The notes beneath the pieces were generated by a model that searched no databases, was not told the DNA's origin, and saw only the letters and a list, made by a program, of their open reading frames with translations. Positions 8,907 to 18,306 of a stretch of DNA of 64,000 bases are shown here, piece after piece. The first letter of the stretch is position 1, and every line of letters starts with the position of its first letter. The stretch spans positions 1 to 64,000 of the forward strand of contig DASQOR010000008.1 in assembly GCA_035644395.1 (NCBI GenBank), written 5' to 3'. The stretch is from JBGPLJ01 sp035644395. Its GTDB lineage: Bacteria; Pseudomonadota; Gammaproteobacteria; Steroidobacterales; Steroidobacteraceae. The translations under genes and the position numbers were made by a program.

Positions 8907-10019
8907 TCAGCCGGCCGATACCTGGCCGGTGACGTACTCCCCCAGCGCGAGTGCCGAGGTCAGGCCCGGGCTCTCAATACCCAGCAGATTGACGAGCCCC
9001 GCCACGCCATGCCGGGCGGGCAGGTCGACGTGAAAATCCGCGGCAGCGACTCCGGCTCCGACCAGCTTGGGCCGAATGCCTGCGTACGCCGGCTCGAGGG
9101 CGGCGTCGGCAAGTCCGGGCCAGTACACGCGAATGGCTTCGTAGAAACCCGCCGCGCGTGCAGCGCTGACCTGGTACTCGTCCGGCCGCTCGACCCACTC
9201 GACGTCGGGACCGAAGCGCACGCGGCCGGCGAGATCGAGCGTCGCGTGCACGCCAAGCCCGCCCGGCACCGGCATCGGGTACACCAGGTGCGTGAAGGGC
9301 GAGCGCCCGCGCAACGAAAAATAATTGCCCTTGGCGTAGAAGCGCTGCGGTATCCGGTCGCGCGGGTAGCCGGCGATCCGCTCGAGCAGTTCGACGGCGT
9401 GCAGACCGGCGGCGTTGACGAGCAGTTCGCAGTCGAGAAGCGTGCTGTCGATTCCGGACTGCAGCGTGAGCTCCCAGCCGCCGGCACGCGCGGACGCGCT
9501 CGCAAGCTCGGTGCCGAAAGCGACATTGCCGCCGGCCGCGTCGAGATCGCCGTGCAGGGCGGTCATCAGCTCGTGCGGATCGACGATACCCGTGCTCGGG
9601 CACCATAGGCCGCCGGCGCACCGCAGCTGCGGTTCGAGCTGGCGGACTCGCTCAGCGTCGAGGCGCTCGAGGTCGTGCACGCCGTTGTTGCGCGCCGCTT
9701 CGTGGAGGCCGTCAAGCGCAGGCAATTCGCGCTCCTGCGCGACGATGAGCTTGCCGCAGCGGCGATGGGCAACGCCCTTTTCGGCGCAGTAGGCGTACAG
9801 GAGGCCGCGGCCCCGCACGCAGAGCCTCGCCTTGAGGCTGCCCTGCGGATAATAGATCCCCGAGTGAATGACTCCGGAGTTGCGCGAGGAAGTCTCCTCG
9901 CCGACGCGGCGGTGACGCTCGATGGCGATGACGCTGCGACCGGATTGCGCGAGCGCGCGTGCGACGGCAAGACCCACCACCCCGGCACCGACCACGACGA
10001 CGTCGATCCGATCGGTCAT
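8907..10019 (-). CDS. FAD-dependent oxidoreductase, L-2-hydroxyglutarate oxidase type
   Basis: This 370-residue flavoprotein has the N-terminal dinucleotide-binding motif VVGAGVVGLAVA followed by the DAO-family pattern ERHRRVGEETSSRNSGVIHSGIYY, which is typical of the LhgO/L2HGDH group. Members oxidise L-2-hydroxyglutarate to 2-oxoglutarate and pass electrons to quinone or oxygen. Length and the C-terminal GIRPKL block agree with that group. It follows glrR by 13 bp on the same strand, so it may be read through from the glr operon. Other hydroxy-acid or amino-acid substrates cannot be excluded. Confidence 0.8.
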   Translation of the reverse strand: MTDRIDVVVVGAGVVGLAVARALAQSGRSVIAIERHRRVGEETSSRNSGVIHSGIYYPQGSLKARLCVRGRGLLYAYCAEKGVAHRRCGKLIVAQERELPALDGLHEAARNNGVHDLERLDAERVRQLEPQLRCAGGLWCPSTGIVDPHELMTALHGDLDAAGGNVAFGTELASASARAGGWELTLQSGIDSTLLDCELLVNAAGLHAVELLERIAGYPRDRIPQRFYAKGNYFSLRGRSPFTHLVYPMPVPGGLGVHATLDLAGRVRFGPDVEWVERPDEYQVSAARAAGFYEAIRVYWPGLADAALEPAYAGIRPKLVGAGVAAADFHVDLPARHGVAGLVNLLGIESPGLTSALALGEYVTGQVSAG

Positions 10020-10032
10020 GGGCGCGCCGGGC

Positions 10033-11375
<1,343 letters not shown>

Positions 11376-11379
<4 letters not shown>

Positions 11380-11993
11380 TGCTGGTTGCCGTTCGGATTG
11401 CGGTCGATGGCGGAGCGCTCGATGTGGGTCACGGCGTCGAGCTTAGCCTGTGCTTCCTCGAGTTGCTTGCGCAAGCGCTTGTTTTCGTCGACCTCGGCCT
11501 GCAGCCGGCGCGCCGCCGCCGCCGTGCGTTCGCGGTCGTTGCGTGCGGACTCCTGCTGCAGCCGCCGGTTCTCTTCGGTCAGCACGATCCTGAGTTCGAC
11601 CTGGCGCAATTCGACCTGCGCGAGCGCCTGTTCCGGCGGCAGCAGCAGCTCGGGCGAGGCCAGCAACTGCGCGAGGAGTTTCTGGGCGGCCGCTGGATCG
11701 CTGCCGCCGTGGCCCGGCGTCGCGAGCGCGAGGGCAAAGCGCAGCCGATTGGCGGTCGTCGGCGTGAGCTGGGCCGCGTCGCGCGCGGCCTGGAAAGTTT
11801 CCGCCTGCACGGCTGGGTCGCTCTGGCCGAGCTTGCGCATGGTTTCGAGATAACCGCCGAGCACACCGACATCCGCGCGCGGCTTGGCGGCCTCGGGTTC
11901 GACGTGCTCGGGCGCGCCGAGCATGTTGCCGAGGCTGCAGCCGGTGATGAGAGCGGCGAGCGCTCCTGCCGCGATCAGCCGTTCATGCCGCAT
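11376..11993 (-). CDS. qseG: QseG-like lipoprotein between GlrK and GlrR
   Basis: From the ATG at 11993 the protein has 205 residues, with a lipoprotein signal peptide (lipobox LITGC), a helical middle and a long coiled coil at the C-terminus (about residues 135-195, heavily charged with Lys/Arg/Glu). Sequence alone would leave it anonymous, but its position between glrK and glrR, its size and its lipoprotein nature match QseG, an outer-membrane lipoprotein that contacts the GlrK/QseE sensor. The longer start at 12014 only adds charged residues before the signal peptide. It overlaps glrK by 11 bp and glrR by 4 bp, so the three proteins are probably made from one message. Confidence 0.7.
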
Positions 11994-13449
11994 GCGCCCG
12001 TTCCTTCGGTTCACCCGCGAGCTGGCGCATCGGCAGGCGCAGGCGAAAGTGGGCGCCGGCGAATTCGCCGTCGACGATCTCGACGGTGCCGCCGTGTGCG
12101 TGCGCGAACTCGAGCACGACCGACAGGCCGATGCCCGTGCCCTTCAGGTGACCGCCCTGCGGCGTGCGCCCCTGGTAGAAGGCTTCGAAGATGCGCGAGC
12201 GGTCCTCGGCGGCGATGCCGGGCCCGGTGTCGGCAACGTCAAGCTGCAGCTGCTCGCGCTCGCTGCGGGCGTGCAGGTAGATCGATCCGCCGCGCGGCGT
12301 GAACTTGATCGCGTTCGACAGCAGGTTGTCGAGGATCAGCCGGACCTTGGCGCGATCGGCGATCACGACGAGATCGTCGATCTGCACATCGAGGCGCACG
12401 CGCTGCCCGATGAGCGTGAGCTGCTGCGCCTCGATCACGTTCTTCACGAGCGGGCGGAGACGGAATTCCGAGAGCTCGAGCCCCGTGCTCTGCGCCTGCC
12501 AGGCGCTGAAGCTCAGCAGGTTCTCGATCAGGCGCTGCAGCTTCATGCCGTTTTCGCGCAGAATGGCCGTCACCTCCCGCTGGCCGCTTTGCAGTTCTCC
12601 GACGGCCCCGTCCATCAAGAGTTCGGTGCCCTCGCGGATATTCGCGAGCGGCGTCTTGAGCTCGTGCGACATGTGGCGCAGGAAGCGGTTCTTCTCCTGG
12701 GCGAGTTCGAGGAGCCTCAGGCGCAGCCATTCGAGCTGGCGACCGAGGGCCTCGAGGTCGCTCGGGCCCTGCACGGCGATTGCACGCGAGAACGTGCCGC
12801 GGCCGAGCTCGCCGATGGCGCGGTCGATCTGCCGGAGCGGCCGCGCGAGTCGCAGCGTGACGAAGGCCACGATGACGATGGTGATCGGGAGCAGCATCGC
12901 CGATTGCCAGAAAAGCGTCCGCTGCGCCCGTTCGGTCGCCGCCTGCAGCTTGTTGAGCTGCACTTCGATCAGCTGGTTGGTGCCCTGCGCGTAGGCGCGC
13001 GCGCTGTCCGCGAGCTGTGTGAAACCGCTGACGACGCGGCTCACCGCGGCCGGATCCGACCCCGCCGAGCGCAGCGCGGCGTCGAGACTGATGCCGGCGG
13101 CGCCGATCGCTTCCAGCGTGTCGCGGTTGGCTTGCGGCTGCGGCAAAGCCTTGAGATCGGTGATCGTCGCGAGAAAACGCTGATGATTGTCGCGAAAGAC
13201 CTCGAGCAGGTCCGGCCGGCCGAGCACCTGGTAGAGGCGTGCCGTCCGTTCGAGCGCCGCGATTTCCTCAAACAGCATCTGGTTGTGCCGCGTGATGTCC
13301 ACGCCCTGGCGCACCAGCGTCTTGCTTTCGTCAGCGAGCGAGCGGATCTGCACCGCCGCATTGACCACCGCGACGAATAACGGCAACGCAACCAGCGAAA
13401 ATCCGATGAGCAGCAGGCCGCTGAGGGAGCGGGGGCGGGCGAGGCGCAT
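11983..13449 (-). CDS. glrK: Sensor histidine kinase GlrK (QseE)
   Basis: The 488-residue membrane kinase starts at ATG 13449 (MRLARPRSLSGLLLIGFSLV). It has a first membrane segment (about 9-31), a periplasmic helical region (about 32-170), a second membrane segment (about 172-195), a HAMP linker, a HisKA domain with H262 in FLRHMSHELKTPL, and an ATPase domain with N-box NLLSNAIKF, DTGPGIA and GTGIGLS. The partner is GlrR encoded in the same operon. A longer frame reaches 13869 but runs into galE and lacks a membrane start. In enterobacteria this system senses envelope signals and is modulated by the adjacent lipoprotein. Confidence 0.9.
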   Translation of the reverse strand: MRLARPRSLSGLLLIGFSLVALPLFVAVVNAAVQIRSLADESKTLVRQGVDITRHNQMLFEEIAALERTARLYQVLGRPDLLEVFRDNHQRFLATITDLKALPQPQANRDTLEAIGAAGISLDAALRSAGSDPAAVSRVVSGFTQLADSARAYAQGTNQLIEVQLNKLQAATERAQRTLFWQSAMLLPITIVIVAFVTLRLARPLRQIDRAIGELGRGTFSRAIAVQGPSDLEALGRQLEWLRLRLLELAQEKNRFLRHMSHELKTPLANIREGTELLMDGAVGELQSGQREVTAILRENGMKLQRLIENLLSFSAWQAQSTGLELSEFRLRPLVKNVIEAQQLTLIGQRVRLDVQIDDLVVIADRAKVRLILDNLLSNAIKFTPRGGSIYLHARSEREQLQLDVADTGPGIAAEDRSRIFEAFYQGRTPQGGHLKGTGIGLSVVLEFAHAHGGTVEIVDGEFAGAHFRLRLPMRQLAGEPKERAHAA

Positions 13450-13546
13450 GGCCGGCATTCTAGCAGTCCGAGGTAGGCGGGGAACCGGTTTCTCGTCGAG
13501 CTTTACTTTGTCAATCAAAGACCTGCAATCCAACCGGCCGGACCGC

Positions 13547-14548
13547 TCAAGGGCTCTTCCAGGGCTCGACGAGGAGCTTCTGCTCCCAGGCGTAGGAGCT
13601 GCGCACGATCTCCGCGAGGTCCTCGTAACGGGGCGTCCAGCCGAGAGTCGAACGCACGCGCGAAGCCTGCGCAACGAGCACCGGCGGGTCGCCTGCGCGC
13701 CGCGGCCCGACGATCGTATTGAGCTTTCGGCCGGCCGTTTTTTCCACCATGGCGAGCACCTCGCGCACGCTGAAGCCGCGCCCATAGCCGCAATTGAGTG
13801 TGACCGAGGCGCCCCCGTCGCGCAGGTAGTCGAGCGCTTTGAGATGGGCGTCGGCCAGGTCCTCGACATGGATATAGTCCCGCACGCCGGTGCCGTCGGG
13901 AGTCGGATAGTCGGTGCCGAAGATGGACACGGAGGGCCGTTTGCCGACCGCCGCTTCGCACGCCACCTTGACGAGGAGCGTTGCGTTCGGGGTCGCCTGG
14001 CCGATGCGCGTCTTCGGATCCGATCCCGCGACGTTGAAGTAGCGCAAGGCTACGTGCCGGAGTGCGCTCGCGGCGGACAGGTCCCTCAAGATCCATTCGC
14101 TCATGAGCTTGGACGTGCCGTAGGGATTGATCGGGGCGGTCGCGGTGTCTTCCGCGGCGTAGCCGCCTGCCGGTATGCCGTAGACCGCGGCCGTCGATGA
14201 GAAGACGAAGTTCCGCACGCCCGCGCGATCGCAGCACTCGAGGAGCGTGCGCGTGGCCGCCGTGTTGTTGCCGTAGTACTTGAGCGGCCGCTCCACCGAT
14301 TCCGGCACTATCGTGTGCGCCGCGAAGTGCAGGACCGTTCCGATGCGCTGGTCGGCGAGCAGCCGGCTGACGAGTGCCGCGTCGCCCGTGTCGCCGACGC
14401 AGAGTTCGGCGCCTTGGACCGCCTGGCGGAAGCCCGTGACCAGATTGTCGAGCACGACGACCCGCTCGCCGCGTTCGAGGAGCTGGCGTACGACATGGCT
14501 GCCGATGTAACCGGCGCCGCCCGTTACGAGAATGGTGGTTCGCTGCAA
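13547..14548 (-). CDS. galE: UDP-glucose 4-epimerase
   Basis: This 333-residue extended short-chain dehydrogenase has the N-terminal NAD motif TGGAGYIGSH, the SSTAAVYG block and the catalytic Y143-G-T-S-K147, then the RYFNVAGSDP signature typical of GalE. It interconverts UDP-glucose and UDP-galactose in the cytoplasm, supplying galactose units for lipopolysaccharide or exopolysaccharide. The gene is 97 bp upstream of glrK on the same strand and divergent from srkA with an 85-bp gap. Length is normal for the family. Confidence 0.93.
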   Translation of the reverse strand: MQRTTILVTGGAGYIGSHVVRQLLERGERVVVLDNLVTGFRQAVQGAELCVGDTGDAALVSRLLADQRIGTVLHFAAHTIVPESVERPLKYYGNNTAATRTLLECCDRAGVRNFVFSSTAAVYGIPAGGYAAEDTATAPINPYGTSKLMSEWILRDLSAASALRHVALRYFNVAGSDPKTRIGQATPNATLLVKVACEAAVGKRPSVSIFGTDYPTPDGTGVRDYIHVEDLADAHLKALDYLRDGGASVTLNCGYGRGFSVREVLAMVEKTAGRKLNTIVGPRRAGDPPVLVAQASRVRSTLGWTPRYEDLAEIVRSSYAWEQKLLVEPWKSP

Positions 14549-14633
14549 GCTGCCTTACTCCTTCGGATACACAGGCCAAACTGCAATAATAGCCAAGGAC
14601 AGGGAAGGACGAACGAGATTGCGGTCATAGCAC

Positions 14634-15629
14634 ATGCAGCCCGACGCATCCGAGCAGGCGACGCCGTTCGCCGAACTCTCGCCCGACCTCGTGATCGCGG
14701 CCATCGAACGCCTGGGACTGGCCTGCGACGGGCGCGTGCTCGCCCTCAACAGCTATGAGAATCGCGTGTACCAGATCGGGGTGGAATCACAGGACCCGGT
14801 CGTCGCGAAGTTCTACCGGCCCGGCCGGTGGTCCAGGGACGCCATCCTCGAAGAGCATGAGTTCTCCCTGGGCCTCGCGGCGGCTGATGTGCCGGTCGTC
14901 GCTCCCACGGTGATCGAGGGGCGCACCCTGCACGACATCGGGGACTATGGCTATGCCGTATTTCCCCGGCGTGGCGGCCGGTGGCCCGAACTCGGTGTCA
15001 CCGACGATCGCGTGCTCATGGGGAGGTTTCTCGCGCGCCTGCACCTGACAGGCGCGGCGGCCCGGTTCCAGCATCGGCGGCGCCTGACGAGCGAGATTTT
15101 CGGCTGGGACGCACGCTCGATCGTCCTCGACTGCCCGCTGGTGCCGGGGTACGTCGTCGACAAATACGCGGATCTCACGCAGGCGCTGCTCGAGCGCACC
15201 GACGCCGTGCTCGAAGCCTGCAATTTCGTCGCCAGCCTGCGCATCCATGGCGACTGCCACCGGGGCAACATCCTGTGGACCGACACCGGGGCGCATTTCG
15301 TCGATCTCGACGATTGCATGACGGGACCCGCGATCCAGGACCTCTGGATGCTGCTGGCGGGCTCGCGTGAGGAGATGCGCCGCCAGATGGCGGACTACGT
15401 CGAAGGCTACGAACAGTTTCGCCCGTTCGATCGGGCGGAGCTCGGCCTCATCGAGCCGTTGCGGGCCCTGAGGCTCGTGCACTATTCGGGATGGCTCGCG
15501 GCTCGCTGGCTCGATCCCGCGTTCCCGCGCGCCTTTCCGTGGTTTGGTGAACCGCGTTACTGGGAAAACCACCTGACCGCCCTGCGGGAGCAGCTCGATG
15601 CGATGGACCAGGATGCGCTGACGCTCTGA
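14634..15629 (+). CDS. srkA: Stress response kinase A (SrkA/YihE family)
   Basis: This 331-residue kinase of the aminoglycoside-phosphotransferase-like fold has the nucleotide-binding SYENRVYQIG segment, the catalytic HGDCHRGNILW motif (HGDxxxxN) and the metal-binding FVDLDD motif. SrkA (also RdoA or YihE) is a cytoplasmic Ser/Thr kinase that protects cells from envelope and oxidative stress; in enterobacteria it precedes dsbA. Here it is divergent from galE, and the next gene is a lipoprotein 21 bp downstream. Sequence and length (328 in Escherichia coli) fit well. Confidence 0.92.
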   Translation: MQPDASEQATPFAELSPDLVIAAIERLGLACDGRVLALNSYENRVYQIGVESQDPVVAKFYRPGRWSRDAILEEHEFSLGLAAADVPVVAPTVIEGRTLHDIGDYGYAVFPRRGGRWPELGVTDDRVLMGRFLARLHLTGAAARFQHRRRLTSEIFGWDARSIVLDCPLVPGYVVDKYADLTQALLERTDAVLEACNFVASLRIHGDCHRGNILWTDTGAHFVDLDDCMTGPAIQDLWMLLAGSREEMRRQMADYVEGYEQFRPFDRAELGLIEPLRALRLVHYSGWLAARWLDPAFPRAFPWFGEPRYWENHLTALREQLDAMDQDALTL

Positions 15630-15650
15630 CGCATGGTAAGTTCTACCCGT

Positions 15651-16247
15651 ATGCATCGGATCCTGCTCCCGTTCCCGGCACTGGCAGCCTGTGCGTTCCT
15701 CTGCGCGGGTTGCAACAACGACACGCCCGCGCCCACTGCCGCCGCGGGGGAGACCCCTGCGACGAAGCCGAATGCGGCGGGCGATGACGATGAAAGCGTC
15801 GCCGACGCCGCCAGCGTGGAAGATGCGAACAAGCAGACGGCCGACATGACGCGCGCGGTGAGCGCCGGCAAGGCGACCGCGCCGGTCGATCTCAAGTTCA
15901 CCGTCACATCGAAACCCGTGCTGGGCGCGCCCGTCGCCATCGATCTGGCCGTGATCTCGCTGGCGAGCGCCGAGTCGATGACCTTGTCGGTGCAAGGCGG
16001 CGACGGCATCGACGTGGATTCCGCGACCAGCCTCGAGAGTTTCCAGAAGTCGCCGCCAGGCTCGCTCCATCACCACAAGCTGCGGGTGACTCCGCGCGCG
16101 GAGGGCGCTTTCAACGTCGCGGTGCTGGTGACGATGGTGGTGCCCGGGTCGGGTCTTCAGTCGCGCACCTTCGCGATTCCGCTGCTGGTCGGGGGCCTTG
16201 CCGCCCTCGAAAAGTCCGGGGCCGGCCCGACGGCCGGCACGGAGTAG
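15651..16247 (+). CDS. Lipoprotein of unknown function
   Basis: I recognise no family. From ATG 15651 the protein has 198 residues with a lipoprotein signal peptide (lipobox LCAGC), a low-complexity Ala/Asp/Thr-rich linker (about residues 22-65) and a single beta-rich domain (about 75-190) with a short His run (LHHHKL). An ATG at 15633 is possible but puts extra residues before the signal. It lies 21 bp after srkA, so it is probably co-transcribed. The compact beta-domain behind a flexible linker suggests an envelope-anchored binding domain, which is inference. Confidence 0.7.
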   Translation: MHRILLPFPALAACAFLCAGCNNDTPAPTAAAGETPATKPNAAGDDDESVADAASVEDANKQTADMTRAVSAGKATAPVDLKFTVTSKPVLGAPVAIDLAVISLASAESMTLSVQGGDGIDVDSATSLESFQKSPPGSLHHHKLRVTPRAEGAFNVAVLVTMVVPGSGLQSRTFAIPLLVGGLAALEKSGAGPTAGTE

Positions 16248-16325
16248 GCCAGGGCACGCGTAAGTCATTCTCCGGCAAGAGAAAATCCCAGCCTTGCCGC
16301 CCGGCGGGATTCGTTTGCGAATGGA

Positions 16326-16354
16326 CGTGACGGCGGCGGTTCGGCCGCTATAAT
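16326..16354 (+). promoter_or_regulatory. Probable sigma-70 promoter of typA
   Basis: A perfect -10 box TATAAT lies at 16349-16354, 33 bp before the typA start codon. The -35 region 17 bp upstream (CGTGAC, 16326-16331) is weak. Confidence 0.55.
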
Positions 16355-16387
16355 GCGCGGCCTTTTTGGGCGCAAGCCGGCTTCCCA

Positions 16388-18211
16388 GTGCAAGACAAAC
16401 TTCGCAACATCGCGATCATCGCCCATGTCGATCATGGCAAGACGACGCTCGTCGACCAGTTGCTGAAGCAGTCCGGAACCTTCAGCGCGCGTACGATCGT
16501 GCCCGACCGCGTGATGGATTCGAATGCGCTCGAGCGCGAGCGCGGCATCACCATCCTCGCGAAGAACACGGCCATCCGCTGGCGCGATTACCGCATCAAC
16601 ATCGTCGACACACCGGGCCACGCGGACTTCGGCGGCGAGGTTGAGCGGGTCCTGTCGATGGTTGACAGCGTGCTGCTGCTCGTCGATGCGGTCGATGGAC
16701 CCATGCCGCAAACGCGATTCGTGACGCAGAAGGCCTTTGCGCACGGCCTGCGCCCGATCGTCGTCATCAACAAGGTCGATCGCCCCGAAGCGCGGCCGCA
16801 CTGGGTCCTCGACCAGACCTTCGACCTCTTCGACCGGCTCGGCGCGACCCACGAGCAGCTCGATTTCCCGGTGGTCTACGCCTCGGCACTGCTGGGCGTC
16901 GCGGCACTCGACATCGAGACGGAAGCCGAGGACATGACGGCGCTCTTCCAGGCCATCATCGAGCACTGCCCACCGCCGGACGTTTCGGCCGTCGGCCCCC
17001 TGCAGCTGCAGATCAGCCAGCTCGACTACTCGAGCTATGTCGGCGCGATCGCCATCGGCCGGATCAAGCGCGGGACTTTGCGTCGCAGTTCCAATGTCAC
17101 GGTCGTCGACCGCGATGGCAAGGAACGCGCCGAGCGGGTCACGCAGGTATTCGGCTTCATCGGGCTCGACCGCATCGATGTGGAATCGGCGGACGCGGGC
17201 GATATCGTCGCTTTTGCGGGCATCCCGGAACCGAAGATCTCGGACACGATCTGCGATCCCGAGCGGCCGGAAGGCCTCCCGGCGATGACCGTGGACGAGC
17301 CGACCATCAGCATGACGTTCGAGGTGAATACGTCGCCGTTCTTCGGCCGCGAAGGCAAGTTCGTCACGAGTCGCCAGCTGAAGGAGCGACTCGAGCGCGA
17401 AACGCTGTCGAACGTCGCGATGCGGCTCGAGCCGACGGAGGATCCGGACAAGTTCGTCGTGTACGGTCGCGGCGAGCTGCACCTTGGGGTGCTGCTGGAG
17501 AACATGCGGCGGGAGGGCTACGAGATTGCGGTCTCGCGCCCGCACGTCGTCGTGAAGGAAGTCGGCGGCGAGCGCCACGAGCCGATCGAGCAGCTCACGG
17601 TGGACGTGGAGGCGGACGCGCAGGGCGCGGTGATGACGGCGCTCGGCGAGCGCGGCGCGAGTCTCACGAACATGCAGCCGGACGGCCGCGGCCGCGTGCG
17701 GCTCGACTACATGATCCCCTCGCGCGGCCTCATCGGATTTCAGACCGATTTCCGCACCCTGACCTCGGGCACGGGCCTCATCTACCACGTGTTCGATCAC
17801 TTCGGCCCGATGATCGATCGGGAACTCGCCCAACGCATCAACGGTGTCCTGATCTCGAACGGCGAGGGCAAGTCGCTCGCGTATTCGTTGTTCGCGCTGC
17901 AGGAGCGCGGCCGGCTCTTCATCGGCCCGGGCGAAGACATCTACGAGGGCCAGGTCATCGGCATCCACAGCCGTGAAAACGACCTGACCGTGAACCCGCT
18001 CAAGGGCAAGAAGCTCACCAACATCCGCACGCAGAGCAAGGACGAAAACGTCGTGCTGACGCCGCCCATCCGCATGTCCCTCGAGCAGGCCATGGAGTTC
18101 ATCGACGAGGATGAACTCGTCGAAATCACGCCGCGGGCGATTCGCCTGCGCAAGCGCCAGCTCACGGAAAGCCAGCGAAAACAGGCGGACCGGCGCAGCA
18201 AGGAAGCCTGA
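16388..18211 (+). CDS. typA: Ribosome-associated GTPase TypA/BipA
   Basis: This 607-residue translation-factor GTPase starts at GTG 16388, followed by QDKLRNIAIIAHVDHGKTT with the G1 P-loop. Further visible motifs are ERERGITI (switch I), DTPGHADFGGEV (G3) and NKVDRPEARP (G4). The middle EF-Tu-like and EF-G domain III/V-like regions and the TypA-specific C-terminus are complete, and the length is standard. BipA acts on the 50S ribosomal subunit in assembly and stress or cold adaptation. It has its own promoter with a TATAAT box. The GTG start is supported by the conserved N-terminus directly after it. Confidence 0.96.
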   Translation: MQDKLRNIAIIAHVDHGKTTLVDQLLKQSGTFSARTIVPDRVMDSNALERERGITILAKNTAIRWRDYRINIVDTPGHADFGGEVERVLSMVDSVLLLVDAVDGPMPQTRFVTQKAFAHGLRPIVVINKVDRPEARPHWVLDQTFDLFDRLGATHEQLDFPVVYASALLGVAALDIETEAEDMTALFQAIIEHCPPPDVSAVGPLQLQISQLDYSSYVGAIAIGRIKRGTLRRSSNVTVVDRDGKERAERVTQVFGFIGLDRIDVESADAGDIVAFAGIPEPKISDTICDPERPEGLPAMTVDEPTISMTFEVNTSPFFGREGKFVTSRQLKERLERETLSNVAMRLEPTEDPDKFVVYGRGELHLGVLLENMRREGYEIAVSRPHVVVKEVGGERHEPIEQLTVDVEADAQGAVMTALGERGASLTNMQPDGRGRVRLDYMIPSRGLIGFQTDFRTLTSGTGLIYHVFDHFGPMIDRELAQRINGVLISNGEGKSLAYSLFALQERGRLFIGPGEDIYEGQVIGIHSRENDLTVNPLKGKKLTNIRTQSKDENVVLTPPIRMSLEQAMEFIDEDELVEITPRAIRLRKRQLTESQRKQADRRSKEA

Positions 18212-18306
18212 TCGCCTCATCCGAGACCCGAGTCACGTAGGTCCCGGTTGGTCTTACCTAATATGCCGGGCGTCGCGTCAGCAGTGGCCGGTCCCCGCTA
18301 TACCTT

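Noticed and set aside
16265..18220. Antisense frame over typA
   Set aside because: Shadow of a strongly conserved gene; no ribosome site or motif.
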